Assembly (NCBI RefSeq): GCF_007830495.1
Contig: NZ_VLKW01000012.1
Span: 124,001 to 188,000 of the forward strand
Length of the DNA: 64,000 nt
Direction of reading: 5' to 3'
Origin: Pseudoduganella flava
GTDB taxonomy: Bacteria > Pseudomonadota > Gammaproteobacteria > Burkholderiales > Burkholderiaceae_D
Part shown: positions 23,942-32,943 of the stretch, piece by piece
How the letters are laid out: each line of letters begins with the position of its first letter
Position numbering within the stretch: the stretch's first letter is position 1
Program-made: the position numbers and the translations under genes
The notes under the pieces: generated by a model
Seen by the model: only the letters and a program-made list of their open reading frames with translations
Database searches by the model: none
What the model was told of the DNA's origin: nothing

Positions 23942-25333
23942 TCAGTCGGCAGCCGTCTCGCGCACGTAGCCGTCCGCCGTCAGCAGTGCCGGGTCGGCAT
24001 CCGCCGAGTGCGTGCCGGGCGCGTTCTCGAAGCCGCCCAGCAGCCAGCGGGCGTTCCAGGCGGCGAGCGAGCGCACCTGATTGCCGCGTGGTCCTGCGAC
24101 CAGCGCGATGCGGGACACCGCAGTCCCCTGCGGGTCCACCCGTGCCAGCAGCGGCGCGCTCGCCTCCGAGACGCTTTCGCCACTCGGGTTCTGCATATAG
24201 CCCGTGCTCCCGGCGATAAGCACGCGGCCATCGGACAGCTGCGCCACATCGAAGATCACGTCGCCGCGGTCCACGTCCACGCGGCGGTAGGACAGCGGCT
24301 GGCCCGGCCCCGGGCGCACGCGCGCGAGCCAGCCGTCCCAGCCCGTGCCGTCGGACAGCCTGGCCGTGCGCACCCGGCCGGCCAGCAGCACCGTGTCGCC
24401 GCTCCAGCGCAATGCGTGCAATTCGGATTTCTCGCCCGTGTCGATCGGCACGGTGCCGAGACGTTGACCGTCCGCGCTGAGCGCAGTCACCAGCACGCCG
24501 TTCGTGAAGCCCGCCGGCAGCGCTTCGCCGAACTGCCGGGTATGGCCCTCGGGCAGTTCGGAGCGTTCCATCGCGGTTGCCGCCGCGACGATGACGCGGC
24601 CCTGGGCATCCGCATCAAGAAACACCTGCCAGTGGTTTTCCAGTCCGTCAAACGGATCGTGGCTGCCGCTTCTGATCAAGTCGGCGCTCAGGTACACGCC
24701 CGGCTCGACCAGCGTGCGCCAGCGCGGGCGGTAGCCGGCATCGAGGCGGTAGGCCAGCACCGCGTTGGCGCCGGAACGCAGCGCCAAGGCGATCTCCTCG
24801 CCGACCGGGGCAACGCGGGCGGCATCGCGCGTCTTCCATGGCGACAGCGCGCGGCGGTCGCGGATCGACCCGGGCTGGCCGAAGTAAGGATCGTTGGCCA
24901 CTTGCGGGTCGTCGAACGGTACCTGGGCAAGCAGCTGGCCGTTGCGGTCCAGGCGCACGAAGCGCAGCGTGGCGCCGTCGGCCAGCACGGCCGTGATCTC
25001 GCGGAAGGGATGCAGCGCGAAGTCGACCAGGCTCCAGCCTGCGGGCGGTTGCCAGATGATCGGCGCGGCACCGGTGGCGATGCGCAGGTGCCGCTCGGGC
25101 ACGACGATATCAGTCAGGCGCCGCGGCGTTTCCACCAGCGCGACCCAGGTACCGGCGACGGCACGCACCTTCACGGTCGCCAGCTTCGGGAACGCGGCGG
25201 ACACGGGTTGTTCCGGCGCAGGGGCCGGCGTCGGACGGTCGCCGCCGGGGGCCGACGTGCCGCCGCCACCGCCGCCGCATGCGGCGAGCACGGACAGCAG
25301 CGCCGAGGGGAGTATGCGCAGAAGGGGCCGCAT
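23942..25333 (-). CDS. Predicted lipoprotein of unknown function
   Basis: 463 residues. Lipoprotein signal with 'LAACGGGGGG' (Cys19 then polyglycine), typical of surface lipoproteins. A Pro/Ala linker leads into repeated beta-strand units: 'GWSLVDFALHPFREITAVLADGATLRFVRLDRNGQLL', 'GEEIALALRSGANAVLAYRLDAGYRP', 'HWQVFLDADAQGRVIVAAATA', 'LLARVDPQGTAVSRIALV'. This looks like a beta-propeller built of 40-50-residue blades, similar to delta-60-repeat proteins. No named family is certain. A truncated paralogue of its N-terminal part lies just upstream at 25337. Confidence 0.7.
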   Translation of the reverse strand: MRPLLRILPSALLSVLAACGGGGGGTSAPGGDRPTPAPAPEQPVSAAFPKLATVKVRAVAGTWVALVETPRRLTDIVVPERHLRIATGAAPIIWQPPAGWSLVDFALHPFREITAVLADGATLRFVRLDRNGQLLAQVPFDDPQVANDPYFGQPGSIRDRRALSPWKTRDAARVAPVGEEIALALRSGANAVLAYRLDAGYRPRWRTLVEPGVYLSADLIRSGSHDPFDGLENHWQVFLDADAQGRVIVAAATAMERSELPEGHTRQFGEALPAGFTNGVLVTALSADGQRLGTVPIDTGEKSELHALRWSGDTVLLAGRVRTARLSDGTGWDGWLARVRPGPGQPLSYRRVDVDRGDVIFDVAQLSDGRVLIAGSTGYMQNPSGESVSEASAPLLARVDPQGTAVSRIALVAGPRGNQVRSLAAWNARWLLGGFENAPGTHSADADPALLTADGYVRETAAD

Positions 25334-25336
25334 CGG

Positions 25337-25714
25337 TCAGGCCGCCACGCGATGACGGCCCGGCGTCACGAGGCTGCTCCACAGCTTGCGATAGCCACGT
25401 GCGAGGCAGAACGACAGCCGGCACACCATCACCGCTTCCGCATTCGCCCGCAGCACCATCGTCACCGCTTCGCCGATCGCGCGCAGCCGTACGGCGCCCT
25501 GGCGCAGGCGGCTCGAAAGCGCGCTGTCGCCGCGGGGGTCGCGGAAATCGGATTTCTTCAGCACCTTGCCGCGCGCATCGATGCGCAGCAGGCGCACGAC
25601 GCTGCCGTCGGCCAGCACGACGGTGTATTGGCCGGACGGATGCGCGACGGCGTCGATCAACGACCAGCCTTCGCGCGGCGTGAAGGGAAGGGGAAACAAG
25701 GTGGCAGCATGCAT
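25337..25714 (-). pseudogene. Truncated paralogue of the adjacent lipoprotein
   Basis: 125 codons that align with residues about 95-215 of the lipoprotein at 23942: 'GWSLIDAVAHPSGQYTVVLADGSVVRLLRIDARGKVLKKSDFRDP' against 'GWSLVDFALHPFREITAVLADGATLRFVRLDRNGQLLAQVPFDDP', and 'IGEAVTMVLRANAEAVMVCRLSF' against 'VGEEIALALRSGANAVLAYRLD'. It lacks any signal peptide or lipobox and stops where the paralogue continues for 250 residues. The gap to the downstream gene is 3 bases. I read it as the remnant of a tandem duplicate; a short functional protein is not excluded. Confidence 0.6.
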
Positions 25715-25777
25715 ACAATGACGGGGTTGCGGTCAACGGATGGCCATTATGAAATTGCGCCACAGTCCGTTCTGGTC

Positions 25778-25808
25778 AATTTGTTCAGCAATTTGTCGGT
25801 AAATTGTC
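25778..25808 (+). promoter_or_regulatory. Three AATTTGTC-like direct repeats upstream of serine hydrolase
   Basis: AATTTGTT (25778-25785), AATTTGTC (25790-25797) and AAATTGTC (25801-25808) are spaced 12 and 11 bases apart. The element resembles the AATTTGTC-containing phased repeats before the sensor kinase at 2333. It lies about 110 bases upstream of the ATG at 25916 in an otherwise GC-rich gap. A regulator-binding role is inferred from spacing only. Confidence 0.35.
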
Positions 25809-25834
25809 GCGTTACGCGCCGCGCCATGAAGGGC

Positions 25835-25865
25835 GGTTATGGCCGGCCCAATGCTTTTCATTGGC
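25835..25865 (+). promoter_or_regulatory. Two-part motif GGTTATGGCC-N10-TTTTCATTGGC, copy 1
   Basis: GGTTATGGCC at 25835-25844 and TTTTCATTGGC at 25855-25865, 50 bases before the serine hydrolase start. A near-identical pair with the same 10-base spacing occurs at 27238-27268 before dadA, and a looser one at 28672-28701 before ychJ. Confidence 0.45.
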
Positions 25866-25915
25866 CGCCGCCGCCGGGCCGCGCCGATACTGGCCCATCA
25901 CATGTCGAGGTGACA

Positions 25916-27232
25916 ATGCGCAGTACACACAGCGCCCTGCTGGGCGCCCTCATCGCGGGCCTCATGTTCGCCCGCCCCACGCTGGCGGCAGCGCCGGCGG
26001 ACCTGGACCGGTCGCTCGCCGCGATCGTTGCCGATCCGGCGCGGCCGCTCGCGAGCCTGGCGGTGCTGGCGGTGCGCGACGGCCGGATCGTCTACGAAGG
26101 ACAGTTCGGCCAGGCGCGGATCGGCACCGCGAAGCCCGTCACGGCGCGCACGATGTTTCGCATCGCATCCATCTCGAAGATGATGACGACGCTCGCGCTG
26201 ATGAAGCTTGTCGAGGATGGCGCCGTGCGGCTGGACGAGGACGTGGGCACCTATCTCGGCTACCCGCTGCGCAACCCGCACTTCCCGGACCGGCCGATCA
26301 CATTGCGGCAGCTGCTGACGCACACGTCCTCGCTGCGCGACGATGCCGGCTATTCGTGGGGTGCCGATACGGCACTGAAGGACGTGCTCGTGCCCGGCGG
26401 TGCGCGCTATGGTACCGGCGCGATGTGGGCGCGCAACGCGGGGCCGGGCCGTTACTTCACCTACTGTAACCTGGGCTGGGGCGTGATCGGCACCGTGATG
26501 GAACGCGTGACGGGCGAGCGCTTCGACCGGCTGATGCGCCGGCTGCTGCTGGACCCGATGGGCCTGCGCGGCGGCTACAACCCGGCCGCGTTCACGGCCG
26601 ACGAGGTGGCCGATACGGCAACGCTGTACCGCCGCCGCACCACCGATACGGAAGTGTGGAACCCGGCCGGGCCGTGGATCGCCCAGGTCGACGATTACGA
26701 TACGAAGGCACCGGCGGCGCCGCCCGGCATCGAGGGCGACGTGCCCGGCACGAACGGCACGCTGTTCAGCCCCACGGGCGGGCTGCGGATCTCGGCGCAT
26801 GACCTGGGCAAGGTGATGCTGATGCTGATCGGTGGCGGCATCCACGAAGGCCGGCGCATCCTGCGGCCGGAGACGATCGCGCTGATGTTTGAAGAGCACT
26901 GGCGCTACGCGGCCAAGGACGGGCAGCCGAACGGCGATACGCTGCACGGCCTGTATCACAGCTGGGGGCTGGGGGCGCAGCGCTTCCCGGATGTCGATGG
27001 CGCCGGCAACCGGCTTGTCGAGGGCGGCCATTTCACCGCCGTCGGGCATCTCGGCGAAGCATATGGACTGGTAGGCACGTTCGCCGTCGACCTGGCGCAC
27101 CGGAACGGCATCGTCTCGCTGATCGGCGGCTTCGGCACCGATCCGGAGCGCGACCCGGGCCGCTACTCGGCACACACGCGGGCCGAGGAAGCGATCCTGA
27201 CGACGCTGTACCGGGGCGCCGTCGCGCCATGA
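25916..27232 (+). CDS. Serine hydrolase of the beta-lactamase/D-aminopeptidase (S12) family, exported
   Basis: 438 residues from the ATG at 25916; the same frame is open much further upstream but there it is only the antisense of other genes. Signal peptide MRSTHSALLGALIAGLMFARPTLAAA. Catalytic motifs of class C beta-lactamase-like enzymes: Ser-x-x-Lys in 'FRIASISKMMT', the Tyr-x-Asn motif in 'YFTYCNLGWGVIG', and a C-terminal 'VEGGHFTAVGHLGEAYGLVG' in place of KTG. Likely a D,D-peptidase or D-amino acid esterase/amidase in the periplasm. A D-amino-acid dehydrogenase follows 105 bases later on the same strand under a similar upstream motif, suggesting release and oxidation of D-amino acids. 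Confidence 0.85.
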   Translation: MRSTHSALLGALIAGLMFARPTLAAAPADLDRSLAAIVADPARPLASLAVLAVRDGRIVYEGQFGQARIGTAKPVTARTMFRIASISKMMTTLALMKLVEDGAVRLDEDVGTYLGYPLRNPHFPDRPITLRQLLTHTSSLRDDAGYSWGADTALKDVLVPGGARYGTGAMWARNAGPGRYFTYCNLGWGVIGTVMERVTGERFDRLMRRLLLDPMGLRGGYNPAAFTADEVADTATLYRRRTTDTEVWNPAGPWIAQVDDYDTKAPAAPPGIEGDVPGTNGTLFSPTGGLRISAHDLGKVMLMLIGGGIHEGRRILRPETIALMFEEHWRYAAKDGQPNGDTLHGLYHSWGLGAQRFPDVDGAGNRLVEGGHFTAVGHLGEAYGLVGTFAVDLAHRNGIVSLIGGFGTDPERDPGRYSAHTRAEEAILTTLYRGAVAP

Positions 27233-27237
27233 CCGCC

Positions 27238-27268
27238 GGTTATGGCCGCCGCATCCTCTTTCATTGGC
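27238..27268 (+). promoter_or_regulatory. Two-part motif GGTTATGGCC-N10-CTTTCATTGGC, copy 2
   Basis: GGTTATGGCC at 27238-27247 and CTTTCATTGGC at 27258-27268, 69 bases before the dadA-like start. The arrangement repeats the element before the serine hydrolase at 25835, so both genes may share one regulator or promoter type. Confidence 0.45.
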
Positions 27269-27337
27269 GGGGCGCGGGGCCCGGCGCGTAAGCTCTCCCC
27301 TCGGCCTGGATGGCCCGGAATAGGTGGATGAGGCGGT

Positions 27338-28594
27338 ATGCGGCAGACAGAACACGAGGTGGTCGTCATCGGCGGCGGGGTCGTCGGGCTCACGTCCGCC
27401 TGGTGGCTGCTCGAAGCGGGCTTCCGGGTCACGCTGGTCGAGCGGGCGCCCGAGGTGGGCAGCGGCGCCAGTTATCGGAATGGCGGCCAGCTCTCATATC
27501 GGTATGTATCGCCGCTGGCCGATGCCGGCGTGCCGTGGAAGGCTTTGCAATGGCTGTTCCAGGATGCCGGGCCGCTGCGCTTCAAGCCGGAGGCGGACTT
27601 GCGCCAGTGGCGCTGGCTCGCGCGCTTTATCGCCAACTGCAACGCGGCCAGCAACCGCCGCACCACGGCCAAGCTGCTGGAGCTGGGTGAGCACAGCCGC
27701 CGCATGATGGCGCAGCTGGAAAGCACGGTGCCGCTGGCGCAGTTCGGCTGGCGCGACGCGGGCAAGCTGGTCGTCTACCGTTCGCGCGCGTTGTTCGACG
27801 CGGCCGTCGCCAAGCCCGATCCGGACAACACCCGCCAGGTACTGAGCGGCGCCGAGGCGGCCGCGCTGGAACCGGCGCTGGCGCACGTGGCACCGCGGCT
27901 GGCCGGCGGCATCTTCAACAGCGGCGAAGCGGTGGCCGACTGCCATGCGTTCTGCGTGGCGCTCGAGCAGCGGCTGCGCGAGCATCCCCGTTTCGACGGC
28001 ATCGTCCACGCCAATGCGCAAAGCCTGTTCGCGGAAAACGGCAGGATCACGGCTGTCGAGACAGACAACGGCTGGGTCACGGGCCAGCAGTTCGTGCTGG
28101 CGGCCGGCATCCAGAGCCGCGGCCTGGCCGCCACGGCCAACATCGACCTGCCGCTGTACCCGCTGAAGGGCTACAGCCTGACGGCACCGATCGGCCCGGA
28201 GCACACGGCGCCGGAGATCAGCGTCACCGACTTCGAGCGCAAGACGCTGTACGCGCGCATCGGCGAGCGGCTGCGCATCGCCGCGATGGTCGACATGGTG
28301 GGCGAGGACACGTCGCTCGACCCGCGCCGGATCGACGCCCTGACGCGGCTGGTGCGCGACACGATGCCGCGGGCGGCCGACTACACCCGCAGCGAAGCAT
28401 GGGCCGGCCTGCGCCCCGCCACGCCGAACAGCGCCCCGCTGCTGGGCCCCACCCGGCACGGCAACCTGTGGCTGAACGTGGGCCACGGCCCGCTCGGCTT
28501 CACGTTCGCCTGCGGCACCGCGGCGCTGCTGGCCGACCTGATGACAGGCCGCGCCACCCCGTTCGCCCTCGACTTCCTCGCCTGGCGCAGCTGA
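27338..28594 (+). CDS. dadA: FAD-dependent D-amino-acid dehydrogenase (DadA family)
   Basis: 418 residues of DAO fold. N-terminal FAD dinucleotide motif 'VVVIGGGVVGLTSAWWLLEAGFRVTLVER', then 'ASYRNGGQLSYRYVSPLADAGVP', which is diagnostic for DadA-type enzymes, and C-terminal 'WAGLRPATPNSAPLLGPTRHGNLWLNVGHGPLGFTFACGTAALLADL'. The enzyme oxidises D-amino acids (typically D-Ala) to 2-oxo acids, passing electrons to the membrane. Together with DdpX and the murein genes upstream it would let the cell use D-alanine as a carbon source. No dadX racemase or Lrp gene is adjacent. It may be one of several paralogues, hence the cautious symbol. Confidence 0.85.
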   Translation: MRQTEHEVVVIGGGVVGLTSAWWLLEAGFRVTLVERAPEVGSGASYRNGGQLSYRYVSPLADAGVPWKALQWLFQDAGPLRFKPEADLRQWRWLARFIANCNAASNRRTTAKLLELGEHSRRMMAQLESTVPLAQFGWRDAGKLVVYRSRALFDAAVAKPDPDNTRQVLSGAEAAALEPALAHVAPRLAGGIFNSGEAVADCHAFCVALEQRLREHPRFDGIVHANAQSLFAENGRITAVETDNGWVTGQQFVLAAGIQSRGLAATANIDLPLYPLKGYSLTAPIGPEHTAPEISVTDFERKTLYARIGERLRIAAMVDMVGEDTSLDPRRIDALTRLVRDTMPRAADYTRSEAWAGLRPATPNSAPLLGPTRHGNLWLNVGHGPLGFTFACGTAALLADLMTGRATPFALDFLAWRS

Positions 28595-28671
28595 AATATT
28601 TCCCAAAACCGCGGTCAGACCCTGTTTTTTGGACATTGATTGCAATGTTTGCAACAACGGCGTGCCGGCGC

Positions 28672-28701
28672 GTTATGGCGGATAATGTCGCCTTTTCATT
28701 G
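28672..28701 (+). promoter_or_regulatory. Loose third copy of the GTTATGGC / TTTTCATTG motif before ychJ
   Basis: GTTATGGC at 28672-28679 and TTTTCATTG at 28693-28701, with spacing 13 instead of 11 bases between these cores, ending 11 bases before the ychJ ATG. A GATAAT sequence between the parts (28681-28686) could be a -10 element. Confidence 0.3.
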
Positions 28702-28712
28702 TCCGAGCTGCC

Positions 28713-29171
28713 ATGTCCAAGACGAAGACGACGGCCGGGTGTCCGTGCGGCGGGCCGTCGCTGGCCGCTTGCTGCGGTCCCTATCTCGACGGTTATCGCG
28801 ACGGCACCGCGCTGCCGCCCACGGCCGAGGCGCTGATGCGCTCGCGCTACACGGCCTATACGCTGAAAAACGAGCCCTACCTGCTGGCCACGTGGCATCC
28901 CAGCACCCGGCCCACCGAGCGCATCATCGATCCCGATGAGTCGTTGCAGTGGCTGGGACTTGAGGTAAAATCGACTTTACGTTTACGTCAACGTAAAGTA
29001 GACCAGGCGGCCGACGCCGACCAGGATTACGTCGAATTCGTCGCCCGCTTCCGCGTCGGTGGCAAGGGCCAGCGGCTGCACGAGGTCAGCCGCTTCCTGC
29101 GCGAACCCGACCCGAGCTTGGGCGGCACGCCACGCTGGTTCTACGTCGACGGAGATTTTCCGACCAAATAA
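28713..29171 (+). CDS. ychJ: YchJ family (UPF0225) SEC-C-motif protein
   Basis: 152 residues. Opens with a SEC-C-like zinc motif '[18 protein letters not shown]', followed by the YchJ/NTF2-like fold '[29 protein letters not shown]' and '[30 protein letters not shown]' and ends with 'RWFYVDGDF'. Function is not established in the family; the SEC-C motif binds zinc. The coding sequence contains an unusually AT-rich perfect palindrome at 28974-28999, inside codons for [11 protein letters not shown], that looks like an operator for the leucine-degradation genes which begin 22 bases after its stop. Confidence 0.9.
   Translation: MSKTKTTAGCPCGGPSLAACCGPYLDGYRDGTALPPTAEALMRSRYTAYTLKNEPYLLATWHPSTRPTERIIDPDESLQWLGLEVKSTLRLRQRKVDQAADADQDYVEFVARFRVGGKGQRLHEVSRFLREPDPSLGGTPRWFYVDGDFPTK
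28974..28999. promoter_or_regulatory. Perfect palindrome inside ychJ, candidate LiuR-type operator
   Basis: Arms ACTTTACGTT (28974-28983) and AACGTAAAGT (28990-28999) are exact reverse complements around the spacer TACGTC. It is an AT-rich island in a GC-rich gene and lies 195 bases before the liuB start. From memory, palindromes of the TTTACGT...ACGTAAA type are bound by LiuR (MerR family), the regulator of branched-chain amino acid degradation in Proteobacteria. No liuR gene is in the window. Confidence 0.55.
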
Positions 29172-29193
29172 CGATGGGAATAAAGGGGACCGC

Positions 29194-30801
29194 ATGCCGC
29201 ACATCGACAGCAAACTCAATCCGCGCAGCGAAGACTTCCGCGCCAACGCGGCCGCCATGCAGGCGCTCGTGGACGACCTGCGCGCCCGCGTCGCCAAGAT
29301 CGCCGAGGGCGGCGGCGAGGCGGCCAGCGCGAAGCACGTCGCGCGCGGCAAGCTGCTGCCGCGCGACCGCGTGCGCATGCTGCTCGATCCCGGCACGCCG
29401 TTCCTCGAATTCTCCCAGCTGGCCGCCTACGAGATGTACGACGATGCGGCGCCGTCGGCCGGCATCATCACGGGCATCGGCCGCGTGGCGGGCCAGGAAT
29501 GCGTCATCGTGTGTAACGACGCCACCGTGAAGGGCGGCACCTACTACCCGATGACGGTGAAAAAACACCTGCGCGCGCAGGAGATCGCGGAGCAGAACAA
29601 CCTGCCGTGCATCTACCTCGTCGATTCGGGCGGCGCCAACCTGCCGAACCAGGACGAGGTGTTCCCGGACCGCGACCACTTCGGCCGCATCTTCTACAAT
29701 CAGGCCAATTTGTCGGCCAAGGGCATTCCGCAGATCGCCGTCGTGATGGGTTCCTGCACGGCGGGCGGCGCCTACGTGCCGGCGATGAGCGACGAGTCGA
29801 TCATCGTCAAGGAGCAGGGCACGATCTTCCTGGGCGGCCCGCCGCTCGTGAAGGCGGCCACCGGCGAGGAAGTGTCGGCCGAGGACCTGGGCGGCGGCGA
29901 CGTGCACACGCGCCTCTCAGGCGTCGCGGACCACCTGGCGCAGAACGATACCCATGCGCTGGCACTGGCCCGCAACATCGTGTCGCACCTGAACCGCCAG
30001 AAGCCCGCGCAGGCGCCCGTCAAGGCGGTCATCGAGCCGAAGTACCCGGCCGAGGAACTGTACGGCGTGATCCCCGTCGATACGAGGAAGCCATTCGACA
30101 TCCGCGAAGTGATCGCCCGCATCGTCGACGGCAGCGAGTTCGATGAGTTCAAGGCCCGCTACGGCACCACGCTCGTCTGCGGCTTCGCGCACATCCACGG
30201 CATGCAGGTGGGGATCATCGCCAACAACGGCATCCTGTTCTCCGAGTCCGCACTGAAGGGCACGCACTTCATCGAACTGTGCTGCCAGCGCAAGATCCCG
30301 CTGGTCTTCCTGCAGAACATCACCGGCTTCATGGTCGGCCGCAAGTACGAGAACGAAGGCATCGCCCGCAACGGCGCGAAGATGGTCACCGCCGTGGCCA
30401 CCGCCGCGGTGCCGAAATTCACGGTGATCATCGGCGGCAGCTTCGGTGCCGGCAACTACGGCATGTGCGGCCGCGCGTATTCGCCGCGCTTCCTGTGGAT
30501 GTGGCCCAATGCGCGCATTTCCGTGATGGGCGGCGAGCAGGCCGCGTCCGTGCTGGCCACCGTCAAGCGCGACGGCATCGAAGGCAAGGGCGGCCAGTGG
30601 TCGCAGGATGAGGAAGCCGCGTTCAAGCAGCCGATCCGCGAGCAGTACGAACGGCAGGGCCACCCGTACTACGCGAGCGCGCGCCTGTGGGACGACGGCA
30701 TCATCGACCCGGCCGACACGCGCATGGTGCTGGGGCTGGGCCTGTCGGCAGCGCTGAACGCCCCGATCGCCGACACGAAGTTCGGCGTCTTCCGGATGTA
30801 A
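29194..30801 (+). CDS. liuB: Methylcrotonyl-CoA carboxylase, carboxyltransferase (beta) subunit
   Basis: 535 residues from the ATG at 29194 ([15 protein letters not shown]), preceded by AAAGGGG; the frame to 29059 overlaps ychJ and is not coding there. Carboxyltransferase domains: '[21 protein letters not shown]', '[45 protein letters not shown]', and in the C-terminal half '[59 protein letters not shown]' with '[19 protein letters not shown]'. It transfers CO2 from biotin to 3-methylcrotonyl-CoA in leucine degradation. Length and motifs match LiuB rather than propionyl-CoA carboxylase. First gene of the liu-bio operon; liuA is not present nearby. Confidence 0.93.
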   Translation: MPHIDSKLNPRSEDFRANAAAMQALVDDLRARVAKIAEGGGEAASAKHVARGKLLPRDRVRMLLDPGTPFLEFSQLAAYEMYDDAAPSAGIITGIGRVAGQECVIVCNDATVKGGTYYPMTVKKHLRAQEIAEQNNLPCIYLVDSGGANLPNQDEVFPDRDHFGRIFYNQANLSAKGIPQIAVVMGSCTAGGAYVPAMSDESIIVKEQGTIFLGGPPLVKAATGEEVSAEDLGGGDVHTRLSGVADHLAQNDTHALALARNIVSHLNRQKPAQAPVKAVIEPKYPAEELYGVIPVDTRKPFDIREVIARIVDGSEFDEFKARYGTTLVCGFAHIHGMQVGIIANNGILFSESALKGTHFIELCCQRKIPLVFLQNITGFMVGRKYENEGIARNGAKMVTAVATAAVPKFTVIIGGSFGAGNYGMCGRAYSPRFLWMWPNARISVMGGEQAASVLATVKRDGIEGKGGQWSQDEEAAFKQPIREQYERQGHPYYASARLWDDGIIDPADTRMVLGLGLSAALNAPIADTKFGVFRM

Positions 30802-30811
30802 GGAGTCCACG

Positions 30812-31597
30812 ATGAATTACGACACCCTCACCATCGATACCGCCGGCGCCATCGCCACCGTCACGCTGAACCGCCCCGACGTGCGCAACGCGTTCAACGA
30901 GCAGTCGATCGCCGAGCTTACGGCGGCGTTCACGGCGCTGGGCACCGTCGACGGCGTGCGCGCGATCGTGCTGGCCGCGAACGGCGCCTCGTTCTGCGCC
31001 GGCGCGGATCTGAACTGGATGAAGAAGATGGCGCACTACTCGGAAGAGGAGAACCGCGCCGACGCGATGCAGCTGGCGAACATGCTGCGCACGATCTACA
31101 CGTGCCCGAAGCCCGTCGTCGCCAAGGTGCACGGCGATTGCTATGCGGGCGGCATGGGCCTGGTGGCCGCCTGCGACATCGCGGTGGCCGCCGAAGATGT
31201 CCATTTCTGTCTCAGCGAGGTGAAGCTTGGCCTGATTCCGGCTACCATCTCGCCTTACGTCGTGAAAGCGATGGGCGAGAACGCCGCGCGGCGCTACTTC
31301 CTCACCGCCGAACGTTTCAATGCCAGGGAAGCGCACCGCATCGGCTTCGTGCACGAGGTGGCGACCGTGTCGTCGCTGGACGGTCAGGTCGAGACCATGG
31401 CCAACGCGTTGGCCGCGAACAGCCCGAACGCCGTGCGCGAAGCGAAGGTGCTGGTGCGCCAGATCGCCGCGCAACCGGTCACGGATGCGCTGGTGGCCGA
31501 TACCGCCCACCGCATCGCGCTGATCCGCGCCTCGGATGAAGGACGCGAGGGCGTCGCGTCGTTCCTCGAGAAGCGCAAGCCTTCCTGGCTGACCTAG
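30812..31597 (+). CDS. liuC: Methylglutaconyl-CoA hydratase (crotonase family)
   Basis: 261 residues of crotonase fold: 'VTLNRPDVRNAFNEQSIAELTAAF', oxyanion-hole regions 'SFCAGADLNWMKKMAHYSEEENRADAM' and 'KVHGDCYAGGMGLVAACDIAVA', and 'CLSEVKLGLIPATISPYVVKAMGENAARRYFLTAERFNAREAHRIGFVHEV'. This pattern fits LiuC, which hydrates 3-methylglutaconyl-CoA to HMG-CoA. It lies 10 bases after liuB and 17 bases before bioA, all on one strand. RBS AAGGAG is clear. Confidence 0.92.
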   Translation: MNYDTLTIDTAGAIATVTLNRPDVRNAFNEQSIAELTAAFTALGTVDGVRAIVLAANGASFCAGADLNWMKKMAHYSEEENRADAMQLANMLRTIYTCPKPVVAKVHGDCYAGGMGLVAACDIAVAAEDVHFCLSEVKLGLIPATISPYVVKAMGENAARRYFLTAERFNAREAHRIGFVHEVATVSSLDGQVETMANALAANSPNAVREAKVLVRQIAAQPVTDALVADTAHRIALIRASDEGREGVASFLEKRKPSWLT

Positions 31598-31614
31598 TTT
31601 TTGGAGTACCAGTT

Positions 31615-32943
31615 TTGACGAATCAAACCAGCGATTGGGTGACACGCAGCCTGCAAAGCGTGTGGCACCCATGCACGCAGATGCAGCACCACGAGACAGT
31701 TCCCCTGATCCCGGTCAGCCACGGCCGCGGCGCGTGGCTGTACGACCATGACGGCCGGCGCTACCTGGACGCGATCAGCTCGTGGTGGGTCAACCTGTTC
31801 GGCCACGCCAACCCGCGCATCAACGCGGCGCTGCGCGAACAACTGGACACGCTGGAACATGCGATGCTGGCCGGCTTCACGCACGAGCCGGTGATCCGGC
31901 TGTCCGAACGCCTTGCCGCATTGACGGGCCGTGCGCTGGGCCATGCGTTCTATGCGTCCGACGGCGCCTCGGCCGTCGAGATCGCGCTGAAGATGAGCTT
32001 TCACAGCTGGCGCAACGCCGGCCGCACCGACAAGCAGGAATTCGTCTGCCTGCAGGGCAGCTACCACGGCGAGACGATCGGCGCGCTGGCCGTCACGGAC
32101 GTGGCGCTGTTCAAGGACGCCTACGGCCCGCTGCTGCGCGCAACGCAGACGGTGATGTCGCCCGATGCGCGCCAGGCCCGCGATGGCGAAACGGCGCAGG
32201 ACGTGGCGCGCCGCGCCGCACTGGAGGTGCAGCGGCTGTTCGAACAGAAGGCGGACAAGATCGCCGCCATCATCATCGAGCCGCTGGTGCAGTGCGCCGC
32301 CGGCATGGCGATGCACGATCCGCTGTACCTGCAGCTCGTGCGCGAGCTGTGCGACCGGCACGGCGTGCACCTGATCCTCGACGAGATCGCCGTCGGCTGC
32401 GGCCGCACCGGCACGTTCTTCGCGTGCGAGCAGGCCGGCATCTGGCCGGACTTCGTCACGCTGTCGAAAGGGATCAGCGGCGGGTACCTGCCGCTGTCGC
32501 TGGTGCTGACGACGAACACCGTGTACGAAGGGTTCTACAGCGCCGACGTGACGCGCGGCTTCCTGCACTCGCACTCGTACACGGGCAACCCGCTGGCCTG
32601 CCGCGCGGCGCTGGCCACGCTCGACATCTTCACGGAAGACCACGTGCTGGAAGCGAACCGCGCGCGCGCCGCAAAGCTGAGCAGCGCGCTGGCACCGCTG
32701 GCCGACCACCCGCGCGTACGCAACCTGCGCAACCGCGGCATGATCTGGGCCTTCGATGCGCAAGGTGTCGACAACACGTTCTCGCGCCGCTTCTTCGCCA
32801 ACGCAACGAAGAACGAACTGCTGCTGCGGCCGATCGGCAATACCGTGTACCTGATGCCGCCGTACATCCTCTCGGACGAGGAAATCGACGGCCTGGCCAC
32901 GCGCACCGCGGCCGTGTTCGAACAGACGCTGGCGGAGGCATGA
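31615..32943 (+). CDS. bioA: Adenosylmethionine-8-amino-7-oxononanoate aminotransferase
   Basis: 442 residues starting at a TTG codon (31615), with GGAG about nine bases upstream. PLP class III aminotransferase: '[19 protein letters not shown]' is a BioA hallmark, then '[21 protein letters not shown]', '[15 protein letters not shown]', '[46 protein letters not shown]' (Lys in TLSKGISGG binds PLP). It makes 7,8-diaminononanoate. It is unusually placed between liuC and the remaining biotin genes; stop overlaps the bioF start region. The rare start codon may keep its level low. Confidence 0.93.
   Translation: MTNQTSDWVTRSLQSVWHPCTQMQHHETVPLIPVSHGRGAWLYDHDGRRYLDAISSWWVNLFGHANPRINAALREQLDTLEHAMLAGFTHEPVIRLSERLAALTGRALGHAFYASDGASAVEIALKMSFHSWRNAGRTDKQEFVCLQGSYHGETIGALAVTDVALFKDAYGPLLRATQTVMSPDARQARDGETAQDVARRAALEVQRLFEQKADKIAAIIIEPLVQCAAGMAMHDPLYLQLVRELCDRHGVHLILDEIAVGCGRTGTFFACEQAGIWPDFVTLSKGISGGYLPLSLVLTTNTVYEGFYSADVTRGFLHSHSYTGNPLACRAALATLDIFTEDHVLEANRARAAKLSSALAPLADHPRVRNLRNRGMIWAFDAQGVDNTFSRRFFANATKNELLLRPIGNTVYLMPPYILSDEEIDGLATRTAAVFEQTLAEA

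Noticed and set aside
24008-25915. Upstream extension of the serine hydrolase frame by 636 codons
   Set aside because: That part is antisense to the lipoprotein and its paralogue and lacks coding character; the signal peptide at 25916 marks the true start.
29701-29730. Further AATTTGTC site inside liuB
   Set aside because: A single copy in coding sequence without the phased repeats seen at the two promoters; likely chance.
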